A DNA stretch of 64,000 nt from Desmodus rotundus (taxonomy: Eukaryota; Chordata; Mammalia; Chiroptera; Phyllostomidae), in NCBI RefSeq assembly GCF_022682495.2, contig NC_071389.1:174158056-174222055 (forward strand), written 5' to 3'. The notes beneath the pieces are model-generated. The model was not told the origin of the DNA, did not search any database, and saw only the letters and a program-made list of their open reading frames with translations. The translations under genes were made by a program, and so were the position numbers. Below, piece by piece: positions 12,487-25,584 of the stretch (position 1 is its first letter; each line of letters starts with the position of its first letter).

Positions 12487-13154
12487 CAACAAACCACAAG
12501 TGCTGTTGAGGATGTGGAGAAAAGAAAATACTTTTGTACTATTGGTGGGAATGAAGACTGGTGCAGCTACTGTGGAAAGCAGTACGCAGATACCTTTAAA
12601 AATTAAGAATGGATCTGCCTTTTGACCCAGCAATCCCATTTCTAGGAATATATATGAAGGAACCCAAAACACTAATTCAAAAGAACATAAGCACCCCTAG
12701 TTCATGCAGCATAGTTTACAATTGCGAAGATATGGCAGCAGCCCAAGTATCTTTCAGTAGATGAGTGGATAAAACAGCTCTGGGACATTTATACAACGTA
12801 ATACACTTGGCATAAAAAAAGAAGAAAATTTTACTCTTTGCAACAGTATGGATGGATCTGGAGAACATTGTGCTAAGTGAAATAAAGCAGTCAGGGAAAG
12901 ACAAATACCATATGATTTCACTCATAGGTGGACTCTAATGAGCAAATTGAACTAACAAGGAAAATGCGGACACACTCAAATGGAGAGCAGGACGACAGCT
13001 AGTGGTGGGGTGGAGGTGAGGGGGTAAAGAGATTGAGCAAAAAGGAAGAAGGAATTATGGATATGGAGAACAGTGTGGTGATTGCTGGGGGAATGGGAGT
13101 ATACGGGGACTACCTGGTAATGGAGAAAATAACAATAAAGATTAAATCTAAATA

Positions 13155-15478
13155 AGAAATTAAGCTAAATGGAAGTCCTACAACTACGGAATTAAAGAAG
13201 AAACCACATCAAGACTGGTAGGAGGTATAGAGACATGAAATGGATTGGTTCCACACTCACGTGTAGCAGATAAAAATCAAGAGGGATATCTTAGGAGCAA
13301 GGGGTCCCAGCCCCACACTAGGGCCCCCAGCCTAGGGTTCCAGTGCCAGGAAGATAAGTCTCTGTAACTTCTGGCTGTAAAAACCAGTGGGAATTGAGGT
13401 GGTGGAAGACAGAAACTACTGGAAACCCAGGCAGTGCAACTTAAAGGGTCCATGCACAGACATTCAGACTCACTCCTTCTGAGCTCCACCACTGGGATAG
13501 CAGCTTGAAAGGCATCAGAAACATAGGGGGAGGAACTGAATTGTTCAGCATTAAGGCAAGAGCTGTAGGGCAGCTTTCTCCCTGATAGAAGTGCTGGAAG
13601 AGGCTATTGTTCCTTTTCTGAGTCCTCCTCCTACAGAGCCAGCAGGTGAATGACATATCTCAGACTCTGTCAGCTGGCTCACACTGTTTGCCCCACCCTG
13701 GTGATTCCCTGAGGTCCTGCCCCACCCAACTTTCAGACTCCCCCGCAGCTGTGTCCAGTGGCTTTTCCATATAAATGGCTTGTCTTGGCATCTACTTCAG
13801 ATTTTCTTAAATTCTTTCAAACGAGATTCACCTACCTTCAGTGAGCCCTGTACCTCTCGCTAAGTGGCCCCAGGCCCAGCACTAGCAGCAGCAGGCTTTG
13901 GCTCACAGTTTGTCCTCTCCTGGGCACCTTGAAGCCCAACACAAGTAGCCCATTTTCAGATTTCTTTGCAGCTTATGCTATATGACTCAGAATAGAACCC
14001 AGGCAGTAACTGAGATTCAACATACCAAAAGCAATCAAGGCTCAACTATGATTGGAGGGAGTACACAGCCCACATGAAGGGTACACCTTGAGTACCCAGC
14101 TTGGGTACTAGAGGAGACTATGTCACTGGGCCCTAAAGGACACCTACTACATTAAGCCACTCTATCAAGCCTGGGAAAAATAGTAGCTCTATCTAATACA
14201 TAAAAGCAAACACAGGGAGGCTGCCAAAAATGAAACTAGAAACATAGGCCAAGTGAAAGAGCAGAACAAATCTCCAGAAGAAGAATTAACCAAAATGGAG
14301 AAAAGCAATCTATCAGATGCAGAATTCAAAACGCTAGTTATAAGGATACTCGAGGAACTTAGTGAGGACCTCAACAGCATAAAAAAAAGCAGTCAGAAAT
14401 GAAGGACACACAAATTGAAATGAAGAACAATTTATAGGGAAACAGTACAGTGGATAAAACTGAGAATCAGATCAATGATTTGGAACATAAGGAAGCAAAA
14501 AACAACCAATCAAAATAAGAAGAAGAAAAAAGAATCTAAAAAAAAACAAAGATAGTGTAAGCAGCCTTTAGGACAACTTCAAGCATTCCAACATTCACAT
14601 GATAGGGGTTCCAGAAGAAGAGAAACAACAAATTGGAAATCTATTTAAAAAATAATGAAGAAAACTTCCTTAACTTGGTGAAGGAAAGGGACATGCAAGT
14701 ACAGGAAGCACAGAGAGTCCTAAACGAGATGGACACAAACAGGTCTACCCCATGACACATCAAATTAAAATGCCAAAGGTTAAATATAAAGACAGAATCT
14801 AAAAGCAGCAAGAGAAAACAATTAGTTACTACAAGGGAACTCCCTAAGAATGTCAGCTGATTTCTCACAAGAAACTTTGCAGGCAAGAAGGGATTGGCAA
14901 GAAATATTAAAGTGATGAAAGCTAGGACTTACTATCAAGATTACTCTACCTGGCAAAGCTATCATTGAGACTTGGAGGATGGATAAAGAGCTTCCCAGAC
15001 AAGAAAAAGCTAGAGTTCATCGCCATCAAACCAGTATTACATAAAATGTTAAAGGATCTTCTTTCTTTAAGAAGGAAAAAAAGAAGATCAAAACTTTACA
15101 CAACAAAATGGCAATAAATACATATCTATTCCACAATTTAATCTAAAAACCAAAACAAACACACAAGCAGACCAGAAACAAAATCATAGATGCAGAGAAT
15201 GTTTTGATGGTTGCCAGATGGGAGGGGGGTTAGAAGATGGGTGAAAAAAGTGAAGGGCTTACGATGTACAAATCAGTAGTTACAGAACAGTCATGAGAAT
15301 GTAATGTACAGCATAGGGAATAGAGTTGCCAAAGAATATATATGCAGGACCCATGGACATGGACAGCAGTGTGGAGGTGGCATGAGAGAGTGGGGTGGGG
15401 CTGGGTGAAGGGGGACAAAGGGGGGAAATTTGTGACAACTGTGATAGCATAAACAATAAAATATAATTCAAAAAAGAA
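13155..15478 (+). mobile_element. HAL1-like element A, main body (ORF1-only L1 relative)
   Basis: Continues the 5' UTR, then carries a decayed ORF1 at about 14190-15110. The ORF1 has a coiled-coil region (EQNKSPEEELTKMEKSNLSD-like), the GVPEEE segment before the RNA-binding domain, and a C-terminal region. About 300 bp of G-rich 3' UTR ending AATAAAATATAATTC plus A-rich tail follows directly, with no ORF2. Several stops and frameshifts make it non-coding today. Half-L1 (HAL1) elements with ORF1 only are known in mammals, including bats. The subfamily was not assigned. Confidence 0.75.
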
Positions 15479-15479
15479 G

Positions 15480-16100
15480 CATATAATGGTTATATGCATA
15501 GATAAGCTATCAATTCTTTTAGCAGAGACTTCCTAATCTTAATTTAAATATTTAGAAAACCTTCAAACACAAATATCGGAGAAAGTGAGAGAGAGGAAGA
15601 CTCTTCAATCAGTCCTCCAGCCAATCAAAATTAAACATATCTCCTACGCTTCACTTATGCCCTGAATCTTCAAGTTTCTCACTATCAACTCTATCAAGCA
15701 TTTACTTTTGTTCTTGGTAACTGTTATTTTTGGTCTCAAATTATGCTAGTTGCTGTAAGAGTAGTGAGACAAAAGACCAGACATTGAGTACAATAAGAAT
15801 CTTTTCTAATGAAGAAGGTTGAAACATGTGTATATAAATAATTTTAAGACTGAAGACACTATAGAGAGAAATAAATTACAGTGTGTACTGAGGTGAGAAA
15901 GAAACCCTACTGTGGATGGGGGTAGAGGAGGACAAGGAAGAGCTTCCTAGAGAAGCAGTATTAGAAAAGGCTTTTAGCAATGAGCAGAATTTTTAAAAAA
16001 TACACAGGAACATTAAAGGAATCAAACGAGTATATTTGTGGATCAGGGAGACAACGTTATGTGGTTGAAACATAACAAAATGCTGTTTTTGCAGGGCAAA
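15480..16100. other. Non-coding stretch, nothing recognised
   Basis: Between the tail of HAL1-like element A and the next L1 3' end. No feature seen. Confidence 0.5.
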
Positions 16101-16460
16101 ACTGTATGTTGGGCCCACACTGTGGAAGATCTCAAGTGGCAAAATAAGGAATCTGCAGAGATGCAGAAGACAGACTTACGGTTTCCAGAGGGGATGGTGT
16201 TGGACTGGGTGAAAAAAGTAAAGGGATTGAGAAGTATAAATTGGTAGCTACAAAATAATCATAGGGATATAAAGTACAGCATAGGAAATATGGTCAATAA
16301 TATTATAATAAGTATGTGTGGTGCCAGGTGGGTACTGGAAATGAGAGGAGAGCACTTTGTTAGGTACGTGATTATCTACCCAGCATGCTGTACACCTGAA
16401 ACTAATACAAAATAATACTGAATGTCAATTCCAACCGAAAAAAATTTAAAAAGAATAATG
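16100..16460 (+). mobile_element. L1 3' end
   Basis: L1 3' UTR with the segments ggtttccagaggggatgg, gaaaaaagtaaagggattg, catagggatataaagtacagc and ctgtacacctgaaactaat, ending in an A-rich tail. 5'-truncated; no ORF2 is retained. Confidence 0.8.
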
Positions 16461-16879
16461 CAAAAATAAAATGAGTCAGGGCTCATTTTCTTTAAAAATA
16501 GGGAGACCTTTGGGAGGAGGCACATATGTGTTATATTTTGAAGAAAATGTACCTGATAATGAGTTTAGGCAGAAAATAGAAAGCTGTTAGGGAGCTTTTA
16601 TAAAACTGAGTACCAACCAAGTCCCCAAAGCTCCACCAGATCTCATGCCATCAATAAATACCTCCTCTGCCATGCTTCCTACCCCCTGTATGCTTCTATT
16701 TCTTCGACGTCCTTGACCAATTCCTGTGGCCTCCCCTGGTATCCCTGTGTAGTCATAGAATTCTTTCCTCTCCATCTGCAGAGGCAAAGCTCAGCTCAGC
16801 AGGGAGATGGGGTTGGTCTGTCTAAACTTGTAATAACAGCTTTTGTGATGCTTACTCGATTTTACTGTAATATTTGTTT

Positions 16880-17005
16880 GCATATCCCCCCCTTTCCCAT
16901 CTGACCATACTCCTCTGAATGGCAGTCAGAATGCCTTGTCTGTGTGCCTCGGGCCTAGCAGGACACCTGGCATTCCCCAGGTGTTTAATAGATATTAGTG
17001 TAGTG
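16880..17005 (+). mobile_element. L2 3' end fragment
   Basis: ccttgtctgtgtgcctcgg, cctagcaggacacctggc and gtgtttaatagatatta form the usual end of L2, here short. Confidence 0.4.
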
Positions 17006-17029
17006 AGTAAAATTCCCACCATATGGACC

Positions 17030-17060
17030 CGGGGGGGGCGGGGGGAGGAGAAAAAAAAAA
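17030..17060. repeat. G-rich/A-rich tract
   Basis: G runs of eight and six split by C, then gaggag and ten A. Simple sequence; possible G-quadruplex. Confidence 0.7.
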
Positions 17061-18950
17061 CCCTTGGTTGTTATGTTAAAGCGTTTCCTGACCTCCTATT
17101 CCACATTTGGAATAACATGTAGTTAGTGAGCCTATGGCGCAGGTTTTCCGGGAAACCCTGACTTATGTAAAATAAATTTTAAAATCCAGTCCCTATGATA
17201 CTGTTTCATAGAGCCATATTTAATGCATCTTTTACATTTTCCTTTGGGCTTGCCACATCCAACTCTGATCACATATAGAGGCTCAATAAATGTGTTTATT
17301 GATTTATTAGATAACCATTTCAGAAATATTAATATACAGTAACTCAGAAGCATTTTACAATATTAAGCTAACACACAGTCATTGGACACATACTATGTGT
17401 GGCACTGCGCTAGGTACCAAGGGAGCCTTGGATGGTGTGCGGGGTGTGCCAGAATCCCAAAGGAAGTTCCAATTGCATCAGCCTTTTCATACCACTGGCC
17501 AAATAAAACTTGAAAATTGACCTGATGAGGTGATCTAAAAGTCTCTTTAGGGTCGTAATTTTCCAAGGCTCATTATACAATTTCACATTAGAGTTTTCAG
17601 CTCTTTAGATCAAAAAGTAATAGACCAAAAACAAACTAAGAATATAAGCAATATTTAGACCACTGTTGGAAGACTCATCCCCTCTCAGCTAACGGACTGA
17701 ACCAGAGAGTCTAATTAGTGTTACAACCACTTCATAGTGGAGAGCATTCTCTGTACATTAGAACAATCCAATGTTAATCAACATTGTACATTAAACCTAG
17801 ATCACGTTCATTAGCAAGAAAATCATTTTTAATGGAAAGAATTCAGTTTTAATGTTTGGTAATGGGCCATTTATTAGTATACAAGAGGGTCAGAAGAACT
17901 AATTAGAGAGTATTTGAGTAGTGTAAGTAATATGGTTTTCCCAGGTTGCCAACTGGGATTCCAAACCCCGCAGCAGAACGCTTAGATGCAGATACAGCAT
18001 CAGCTTTTACATGCCTGTGGGACTGCTGGAGTGCCCAGCGCTCAGTCTAAATGCCAGATTCTGAAAATTTGCTTCAGTGAAACAAGTTTAAGTCACATTC
18101 ATCCTTTTGATTTATATGAGATCTGAACAGCTAAAAGCCTGCTTAGTTTTTTAAAAAATTAACTCTCTGGCATCCTTTTTTCACTTTATCTACTTCAGTG
18201 TAAACATTAAAGAGAAAATCTTTTCTCTTTTTCACATGGTCCAACATTCATGACAGTAATTAACTGAATTGCTTACGTCCCTCTATTCTCCTGCTTGTAT
18301 GTAAGGCACTTTACCCAAATTTCCTCAATGCGAGACCTTCCTAACAGTTTCTTTTTTCAGCAGTTGCAAGAAAAGCTGTCTGAGGAGAGGGGGTAATTTT
18401 GGAATTTGATAGCAGGGCCCCTGAGGATATGAAAACTCACGCAAAATGCATTGTACACGTGCCTGAGGCAAGTAAGGTATACCCAAGCTATGAACATCTG
18501 GCTTGCAACTATTATTTACATAATGAACTCATTCTATTCCACCCTCAGTATTTACCTCAGAATGCTCTGCTCGCCCCCTCGGGGAGTGCTCCAGAATTCA
18601 GTTAGTAGTCCTAAGCCAACTTGGGCCAGCTGGTAGCCAACAGACCCTCACATCCTCACTGTGCTCAAGCGCAGGCGTGCCTTTTGCTCCTCACGCTCAT
18701 ATTTTATGATGTGTATTTTTATTGTTTCCATCTAAGGGTTTTTTTCTGAATGTATAAATTTCTTGTTTAAGCAACAAGAAAAACCCTCTTTCTTTTAAAA
18801 ATAATTATATACCAGTTATCTCTTTACTTTCTCTTTAATGTAGAACTGAAATTACAATACATGTAAAACAAAAAAAAGTGTAAAAGTCAGGCTTATAAGA
18901 AACTTATGTAAAAGAAATGTGTTTAAGGAAACATAAAAAGAAACAAAAGA
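17060..18950. other. Non-coding stretch
   Basis: Only a short L2/MIR-like scrap near 17375-17425 (cacatactatgtgtggcactg). Otherwise nothing recognised. Confidence 0.45.
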
Positions 18951-19960
18951 ACTAGACCTGGAAATTTCCCCTAGATTCATCCATAAAAGCAATGGAATCT
19001 ACAAATAGAGTCGAGCAATATGACAATCTCATTCTGAAGGTGAGATAGAATTGCAAAGAAACAAGATTAGCCAAGGTAATCTTCCATGAGAAGAACACGG
19101 AAGAGTGGACCATCAGCCTATCTAACACCAACATTTATATTAACGCTACACTAGCATTTGCATGGGGTTAATAACAGAATAACAGAAAAAGGGTCCTAAA
19201 ATAATCTCACACAAATAATACGGAGCAGGAATTAGAGATCAGTGGGCTAAGAAGGGAGAAAGAAAATAATAATTATTCAGTCAGTGGGTCTGGGAAAATT
19301 GACTATCCATAAGGTAATTAATTAAATTTGATTCTTAAACCATATCATATCCAAAAATCATTTACTAAATGTACGTTTAAGGCAAATATGAAGGGTGAAA
19401 ACTATAGAAATTATAGAATAAAATATAGAACATCTTTGCAACCTCAGAGAGCAGAGAAGTTTTTAAACAATAATAAAACCTGCACACCATAAAGTAACAA
19501 GTAGGCGTATCACTACATTAAAACTAAAATTTGCATTCATCAAAAGACATGAGGAGTTAAAAAGACAAATCACAGAGTCGCAGGTTTTTGCTATACATAT
19601 TTTTATATAGAGATTTATATGTAGAATCAATGAGAAAAAGATAACACAATGGAAAAATGAGCAAAAATGTGAATGGGCATTTCCCAGCAAAAGCAAGACA
19701 AGTAGCCCTAAGCATGTGAAAAGATGACTATCCTTACTGGTAATCAGAAAAATGTAAATTAAAGCCACAGTGACAAATAAATAATTGTTTTTTTGTATAT
19801 TAAAAAGATTAAAAAATTAAAATTCAATCAAAAGCAAGGTGCTGGTAATGACTTAAATTGTTATAACCACTTGGAAAAAAGTTTATCCTCACAATGCTGA
19901 GGAAAATTAAACATGAACACACCCTATGATTCAGCAGTTCTATTCCTAAATACATGTGCT
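18950..19960 (+). mobile_element. Old L1 ORF2 fragment
   Basis: Decayed ORF2 3' region of an ancient L1. Sentence fragments such as catttgcattcatcaaaagac, gcatgtgaaaagatgac, ggtaatcagaaaaatg and gattcagcagttctattcc occur in the expected order. No reading frame survives. Confidence 0.7.
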
Positions 19961-19964
19961 ATTG

Positions 19965-20065
19965 TTTAAATGTGTGTGTCCCTCAAAATTTATATGTTGA
20001 AACCTAACCCCCATACTATTAGGAAGTGATTAGATCATGAGCATAGAGCCCTCAGGGAGCCCTTT
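19965..20065 (+). mobile_element. MaLR-type LTR fragment (MST-like)
   Basis: About 100 bp resembling the 5' part of MST LTRs (ERVL-MaLR): aaatgtgtgtgtccctc, ttatatgttgaaacctaac and attagatcatgagcatag. Truncated; no internal region attached. Confidence 0.65.
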
Positions 20066-20097
20066 AAAAAGCAAAATTTTTAAAATAATTTTTATGT

Positions 20098-20225
20098 AAA
20101 AGTGGAATCTAAAAAATACTAAACAAATGTACAAACTAAGCAAAACAGCCACTCAAAGATACAGAAAACAAACAAATGGTTGCCAGAGGTGAGGGGATAG
20201 GATGATGGGTGAAAATGGTACAAGG
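20098..20225 (+). mobile_element. L1 3' UTR fragment
   Basis: Short piece with ggaatctaaaaaatactaaac and ggttgccagaggtgagggg, matching the start of an L1 3' UTR. It ends abruptly. Confidence 0.6.
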
Positions 20226-22035
20226 GAATTATCTGCTTAACATTATCTGCGCTGATGAGTCAAAGTATAGAGACAGCCACCGCAGCAATCCCGCCTTCAT
20301 CGCTCAGCCTTTTCTTTCTGCCCCTCCTTCCCATTGGTCTCTTCCCTTCTCTGTCAATCCCCCTCAACCTCCCATCTCCCAGCTTACTGATGGAGAACAG
20401 CTCAGCTCTCTCCGCCCCCTATCCCTACATTGAATTCTATACCTTATTTTTTGAGAGTGGGCATATCTAAAAACTACAATAATAATAAAATTTGCAAAAC
20501 TATGTACGGAGATTTGATTAGGTTATTGACAAAGGACTTCTGTCCCTCCAGCCCGTGTGTGCTTGTCGTTATTTGCGGTGGGTTTGGGGGGATGTAGGGA
20601 GTTGTTTCCAGCTACAAATATGAGGGTGTCTATATGTTAAATCTTTCTTTGTGTATATGTGTCTGAAAACATCCTTCATATGTTTCCTCTAAGCATGAAT
20701 TAGCACTGATTGATTTAAATACTTTGTGTATTTCAGCCTCTTTTCACACTTCCAGTCTTGGACTTCAGTATAGTTGACAGAGGTAGCACAAATTACTTAA
20801 TTCTATTTTATTTGTATATCTGGAGTGGGGTCTCTTCGATACTAAGGCAGGTTTATGTAAAAGTAACCAAATGAATACTCCTCTGACACTTTTTGAGTAG
20901 AACTGGAGCCTAGTTCCAAATAGAAACAAGTTATAGTAAACATCCACCTTTAAAAACTGTTTTCCTTCAACCAGGGTTGATTTTGATCTGTTTCACAGAG
21001 AATTATTTTTAAAAGATTAGAAAGTCTCTTAAAATAAAATATTCAACTTAAATGCTAAGGTAACAAAAAAAAAAACCTTGATAAATAAGAGAGCAAAGAA
21101 AAAAAAGGTTAGAGTCTTTTCACTAAATCATAACTTAGCTTGAAACAATTTAGAAATTTTGTTACCACCAACTTTTTTTACAGCTATTCTACTCAAGACT
21201 GCAATCCACGAAATAGTTCATCCTCTCCTGGGTTTCCTACGGGACCTTGATCAAGCTGGCTTCCCGCAGGCTTAGCTAGGACTAGCAAGAAATCCATCCT
21301 GTGGTGTGAGGCTGGAGCCCTCCTGCTTGACCCCCACATCCACATACCACACCCACATCCTAAATCCAAAGGTTCCAGTACTTTTATTATTTAGGCAACA
21401 AAGTATTTAGACATACAGTAATAAAAAACAAATACGAAAGCTTTGAGGGCCTAAAAAATCAGCCTGGAGGATCACAGAAGCTTGGGAGATGGGATCAAGT
21501 CAAATGGCATAACGCTTTTTGCGCTTTTTGCTCAACACTCCTTCCCGCCCCCAGCAAGCACATATGCACACACTGCTTGCTCTCAGAACTTAACTAGTGT
21601 TATTGACCCATTAATTGTAAACAAGAGAGAAAAGGGTCTTCCAGAATGTATGAAATAATTTTTAATTAAATATTTACATGACATTGACACAAACAAAAAT
21701 GATTGAGGTGCCCCAAATAATATTCAGGGGTAAAAAGATATATTGGAAAAAATTTAAAGGACTTTATAGGTCAAGTGGGAGCTATTAAGGGGATGTGGCA
21801 GATCACTAAGTAGATAATAATTATTAGCAGTAGCAGCAGTATCTTGAATTATATGAAACCTTATATTTATTGTCAGTAGTGGTAACATTAATAATTAAAT
21901 ATAAAATGTACCTTGATTTCCTATTCCTATAAAATGCATATTAAATTCATTCCAGATGTTCATCTACATTTTCCAACACACCCTCACTGATATGTGTAGT
22001 AGAGTAGTCTTCCTGGCAAAAGGGACAGAAGAAAG
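20225..22035. other. Non-coding stretch, nothing recognised
   Basis: Contains a Ser/Pro/Leu-rich 71-74-codon ORF pair near 20209-20470 from pyrimidine-rich DNA. No family resemblance, so not called a gene. Confidence 0.45.
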
Positions 22036-22270
22036 AAATTAAAATTTTATTGAGTTTTTACCATGTTCCAAGGCACATTTTATACATTATTTCATTTAAT
22101 TCCCACAACAATCATGAGTATTATATTATCCATCCCAATTTATAAGTGGGAAATCAGAGATTTAGAAAAGCAAATAACTTTTAAATGTTTCACAGAAGGT
22201 GAAGAAACATTTAGAAGGTGGGAGAATCAGTACTTGAATAGAAGTCCATCAGCCTTCAAATTCCAGCAAG
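22035..22270 (-). repeat. MIR SINE, antisense
   Basis: tttaattcccacaacaatc, ccaatttataagtgggaaatc, aaagcaaataacttttaaatg and cttgaatagaagtccatc follow MIR antisense order. Worn. Confidence 0.65.
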
Positions 22271-23590
22271 CTCATTTTCCCCTACGTTAAAATCCTCCCT
22301 AATGACTGTATCATATGTAACTGTGAAGAGTTAGAATGGGGAAAATTTCCTGTATGCCCATAATCTAATTTCCAGGATTATTTTAATGGAGAAAACAGAC
22401 ATCAAGCCTCATAGCAAAGCCTGCTAGCAATGATAGCCTTTCGGGAATCTTCTTGGAATACCAATCCCTTTAGCTAGTTAAGCAACATGGATCTGCCTCC
22501 TACTACTAGGTCGGGCACAGCCTAAGCCTTTCACTAAAGTGCTGCTGATTGCAAGTGACTTCCAATCCAAACAAGTGTTTTAGGTCTATTTAATAGATCA
22601 ATACAGTAATTCGCTCCTGGGCCCCTGAAATCATTTGTTTGGACCTGATGTCTGTGTAGTCAGATTGAGGTGTATGCATTAGCGTGTGCAGAGAATTAAC
22701 ACAAACTACTTGCATTGAAAGATGTTAAACCAATTTAGATTGTGCAAAGGCGGTAGTATTTAACTCATTTCCAAGTGACTGGGATTAAATGGGTCATTAT
22801 AAAGGCAAAGCCTTCAAAAAGCATCACAAAGGAAAAGAAACCAAAAGGCCAAAGGATTCACTCTGTCCTGTGTAGATGCTTCACAATTCAACTGAGCAGA
22901 GGCTAGAAAGAAACCAGTTAAGAAAAGCCGATATACAGGGATAATGAAAAAATTGACAGGGAAAAAATGAAAAAAGTGAAGAAAACCTGATATAAGTTGA
23001 AGAGGGTTTTTTTCATCTTTTCCTTTTTTTTCTTTTTTTAAAATCACTTTTTTTTCACAGTGAAAGACTTTCCCAAGGGAACTAGGAGAAGACCTCTTGC
23101 TTGCATCACTTACACTGAGTGGACAAAACACCAGAGAGGAATAACTTTGCCTTAACTCCCCAGAGGAACAGGGTGTATGTGGAACTAATAATAATTTTCC
23201 ATCTCTGATTCTGATGACATGAAAACCAGAGTTATGTGCTTATTTGATCTAATGTTGGATTGGATTTTAGCAGCAACATTTCATACCAACTGAAGTCTGT
23301 TAATTATGTGTACTGGGAAACCAGCCAGAAGGCCATTATAATAGTCTGAAGGGAATAAAATAAAAAGTTTTAACATGGATTCTTTCATCAGGAACACAGA
23401 ATTAGCAGTAGGAGGAAAATTTCATTACAACTGAGGTGTGACTCATTTATCAGGCGTGGAGTAAAAAAGGATTCTCCATAAGAGAAACAGAACAGAAACT
23501 TTTGAAAAGAGAGTTAAAGGAAGCTCTTTGCTGACCAATGAATGACTTGAATGCATCCATCAATATAATGCTGATAACAGTGAAGTCATA
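22270..23590. other. Non-coding stretch, nothing recognised
   Basis: Includes a 105-codon minus-strand ORF at 22814-23131 over A/T-rich simple sequence. Its translation is Phe/Lys-rich and resembles nothing known to me. Confidence 0.45.
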
Positions 23591-24370
23591 TAAACATTCA
23601 TTCATGTATTCAATCATCCCACAAACAGTTGCTCTACAACCAAGCATTTTGGAGATATAAATAGACAATTACAATGTAAAACCTTGAAGCACAGTGTTAT
23701 AGAAGCATGGGCAAAGACCATATCACCTGCCATGGACTAAAGCACAGGGACATCTTCCTAGAGGACAGGATACCTGAAATAAATGTTGAAAAATGAATAA
23801 AACTTGGCCACCTAGAGAGGACAGGATTGATGAAATAGGAGACTGCACAGGCCGAAGGAAAAAACTGAGCCCAGAGTTGTGTTGGGAACTACAAGTCACT
23901 CAGTGCTGAAGCAGAGTGTTGAAGGATGAAAAACAGGTAGAGGCCAGATTATGGGGGGCGGGGGGAGGAAGTCTTCTCAAGGAGCAAGGCTTCATTCTGG
24001 AGAGTGACACAGTAAAGAGAGGACTGTGGCAGATGACTGGAGAAGGGATTGTAATGTCACCAAGGTGGGGAGAGAGCAATCACTAGGAAATCTGTTACAA
24101 TAATTACGACAAGGGATAATGAGGCCTGAATAGGGAACACTAAGGGTAGAAAAGCGAAGACGATTTGAAAACATCAGAAGATAAAAATGAGTGCAGCCTG
24201 ATGCGTGATAGGATGTGGAGGATAGTAAAAGAGCAGAAACATCTGGAACCTCAGAAGTTTAAAAGAAACAAGGGAAAGGAGATAACGAAAGGTAACAACA
24301 CCTAGTCGTGGGTCTGGGAAATAAGCTCAAGGAAACCAAAAGAAAAACATGTAGAAAGAGGGAGACTATC
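23590..24370 (-). mobile_element. L2 fragment, antisense, about 780 bp
   Basis: Opens with cattcattcatgtattcaatc (inverted L2 3' end). It then follows antisense L2: ggccagattatgggggg, aaggcttcattctggag, gactgtggcagatgactgg and aatctgttacaataattac. One of the longer L2 pieces here. Confidence 0.65.
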
Positions 24371-24994
24371 TGAGTAATTCTGTTGAATCACGCCATGTCC
24401 TGAACAAATTTTCCTTGGAATACTTGGCTTGAGGCCACCTAATAACATATGCAGGTCTATTATATTTGTTTTCTGGGTTTGGGGTTTTTGTTTTTTTCAG
24501 TATATAATATATATCTGTATGCTAGATACAAAAATATCTAAGCACATTTTGGTTGATTGAATTTGAACCTAAATCAGCTCATATGTGCTGTGCCATGCCT
24601 TCTGTAAGTCAGATGCCAAGCTGGTCTTATAATGCCCTTGCCTAATTAGGCCCATCATTTCCTTCTCTTTTCTTTATTTGTCTGCCAGTGTCTCCAATGG
24701 ACTGAGACACAACTGAAAATTTCTATCCAATGTAATCATCTTGCAGCACAATTCTGATATGAATCAGCATTTTCATTACATAAAATCTCAATTTTCAGCT
24801 CAAGCTACCAGTTATAAGGCATTATATTTCCTGCCATTTAGAATCTCTGACTCATTCAAGTTGACCTGTATGTATGAGTTTGGAAACGATAAAAATCAAA
24901 ACATAATTCTGGTAGCTATTTGGACAGATGGAACATCAACACAGCTTTACTGTTCTGATTTTTACTATTCTGCCATGACATATAAAAATTTTTA

Positions 24995-25480
24995 TTCACT
25001 TAACAAGCATTCATTGGACACTATTTTGAGGCCCTTAAATGTTTCTGTAAAAAGAAAACAACAGCAAAAATTCCTGCTATTATGGAATTTAATTCAACTG
25101 CAGGGAAACATTTAATTAAAGGTGTGTGTGGAATGGAGGGGGGTTTATATGTGTAGATGGATGATAGATAGATGATAAATAGACAGATAGACAGATAGAT
25201 AGATAATGAACTTGGTCAGAGTTAGGGATACTGGACAGAAGTTTCCTAGGATGTGAGATTTGTAATGTTAAAACCAGGAAAGTTTCATGAAAACCAGGAC
25301 AAGTGTGAAGCAGAGACACACACAAACAATTTTAAAGAGGAAGCTCAGTGTAGGCCTATTGAGAACATGGTATCTAAGTAAAGTCTTGATGAAGGTAAAG
25401 AAGTTGGACATGAGTTTGTCTCAGGAAAAGAATTCTAGACGGAAACAGCTTAGGAAAAGGCTCTCTACACTGGGGACATG
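24995..25480 (-). mobile_element. L2 fragment, antisense, with microsatellite insert
   Basis: caagcattcattggacactat at the start, then attcctgctattatgg, then after a GATA repeat ttgatgaaggtaaag and gaattctagacgg. Antisense L2 order. Confidence 0.55.
25150..25206. repeat. (GATA)n microsatellite
   Basis: Repeated gata/gaca tetramers inside an antisense L2. The reverse-strand Ser/Ile/Tyr-rich ORF over it is an artefact of the repeat. Confidence 0.88.
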
Positions 25481-25584
25481 TGTGGTGTGTATGGACACAG
25501 TGAAAATATATATCAGACAGACTATGCTTACAAGGCAGCAAAATTAAAAGACTAAGGTTTGAGTCAGAAGAGCAATATTTAAAC

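Larger units (their letters stand above)
10641..13154 (+). mobile_element. Internally deleted L1 inserted in HAL1-like element A
   Basis: Begins with an L1 5' UTR-like segment (atccaagatggcagagg) and jumps near 11350 to the 3' end of ORF2 (DPEKEEHSWKT-like, then an open piece at 11822-12094 with KSARQVKQKKK and [17 protein letters not shown] segments). It ends in L1 3' UTR with an A-rich tail. It is flanked by agaaattgag (10631-10640) and agaaattaag (13155-13164), a 10-bp target duplication with one mismatch. ORF1 and most of ORF2 are missing, so it could not move by itself. It is interrupted at 12208-12486. Confidence 0.78.

Noticed and set aside
24741..25115. 124-codon + strand ORF
   Set aside because: It runs into antisense L2, its N-terminal half resembles no family, and it has no splice or promoter context.
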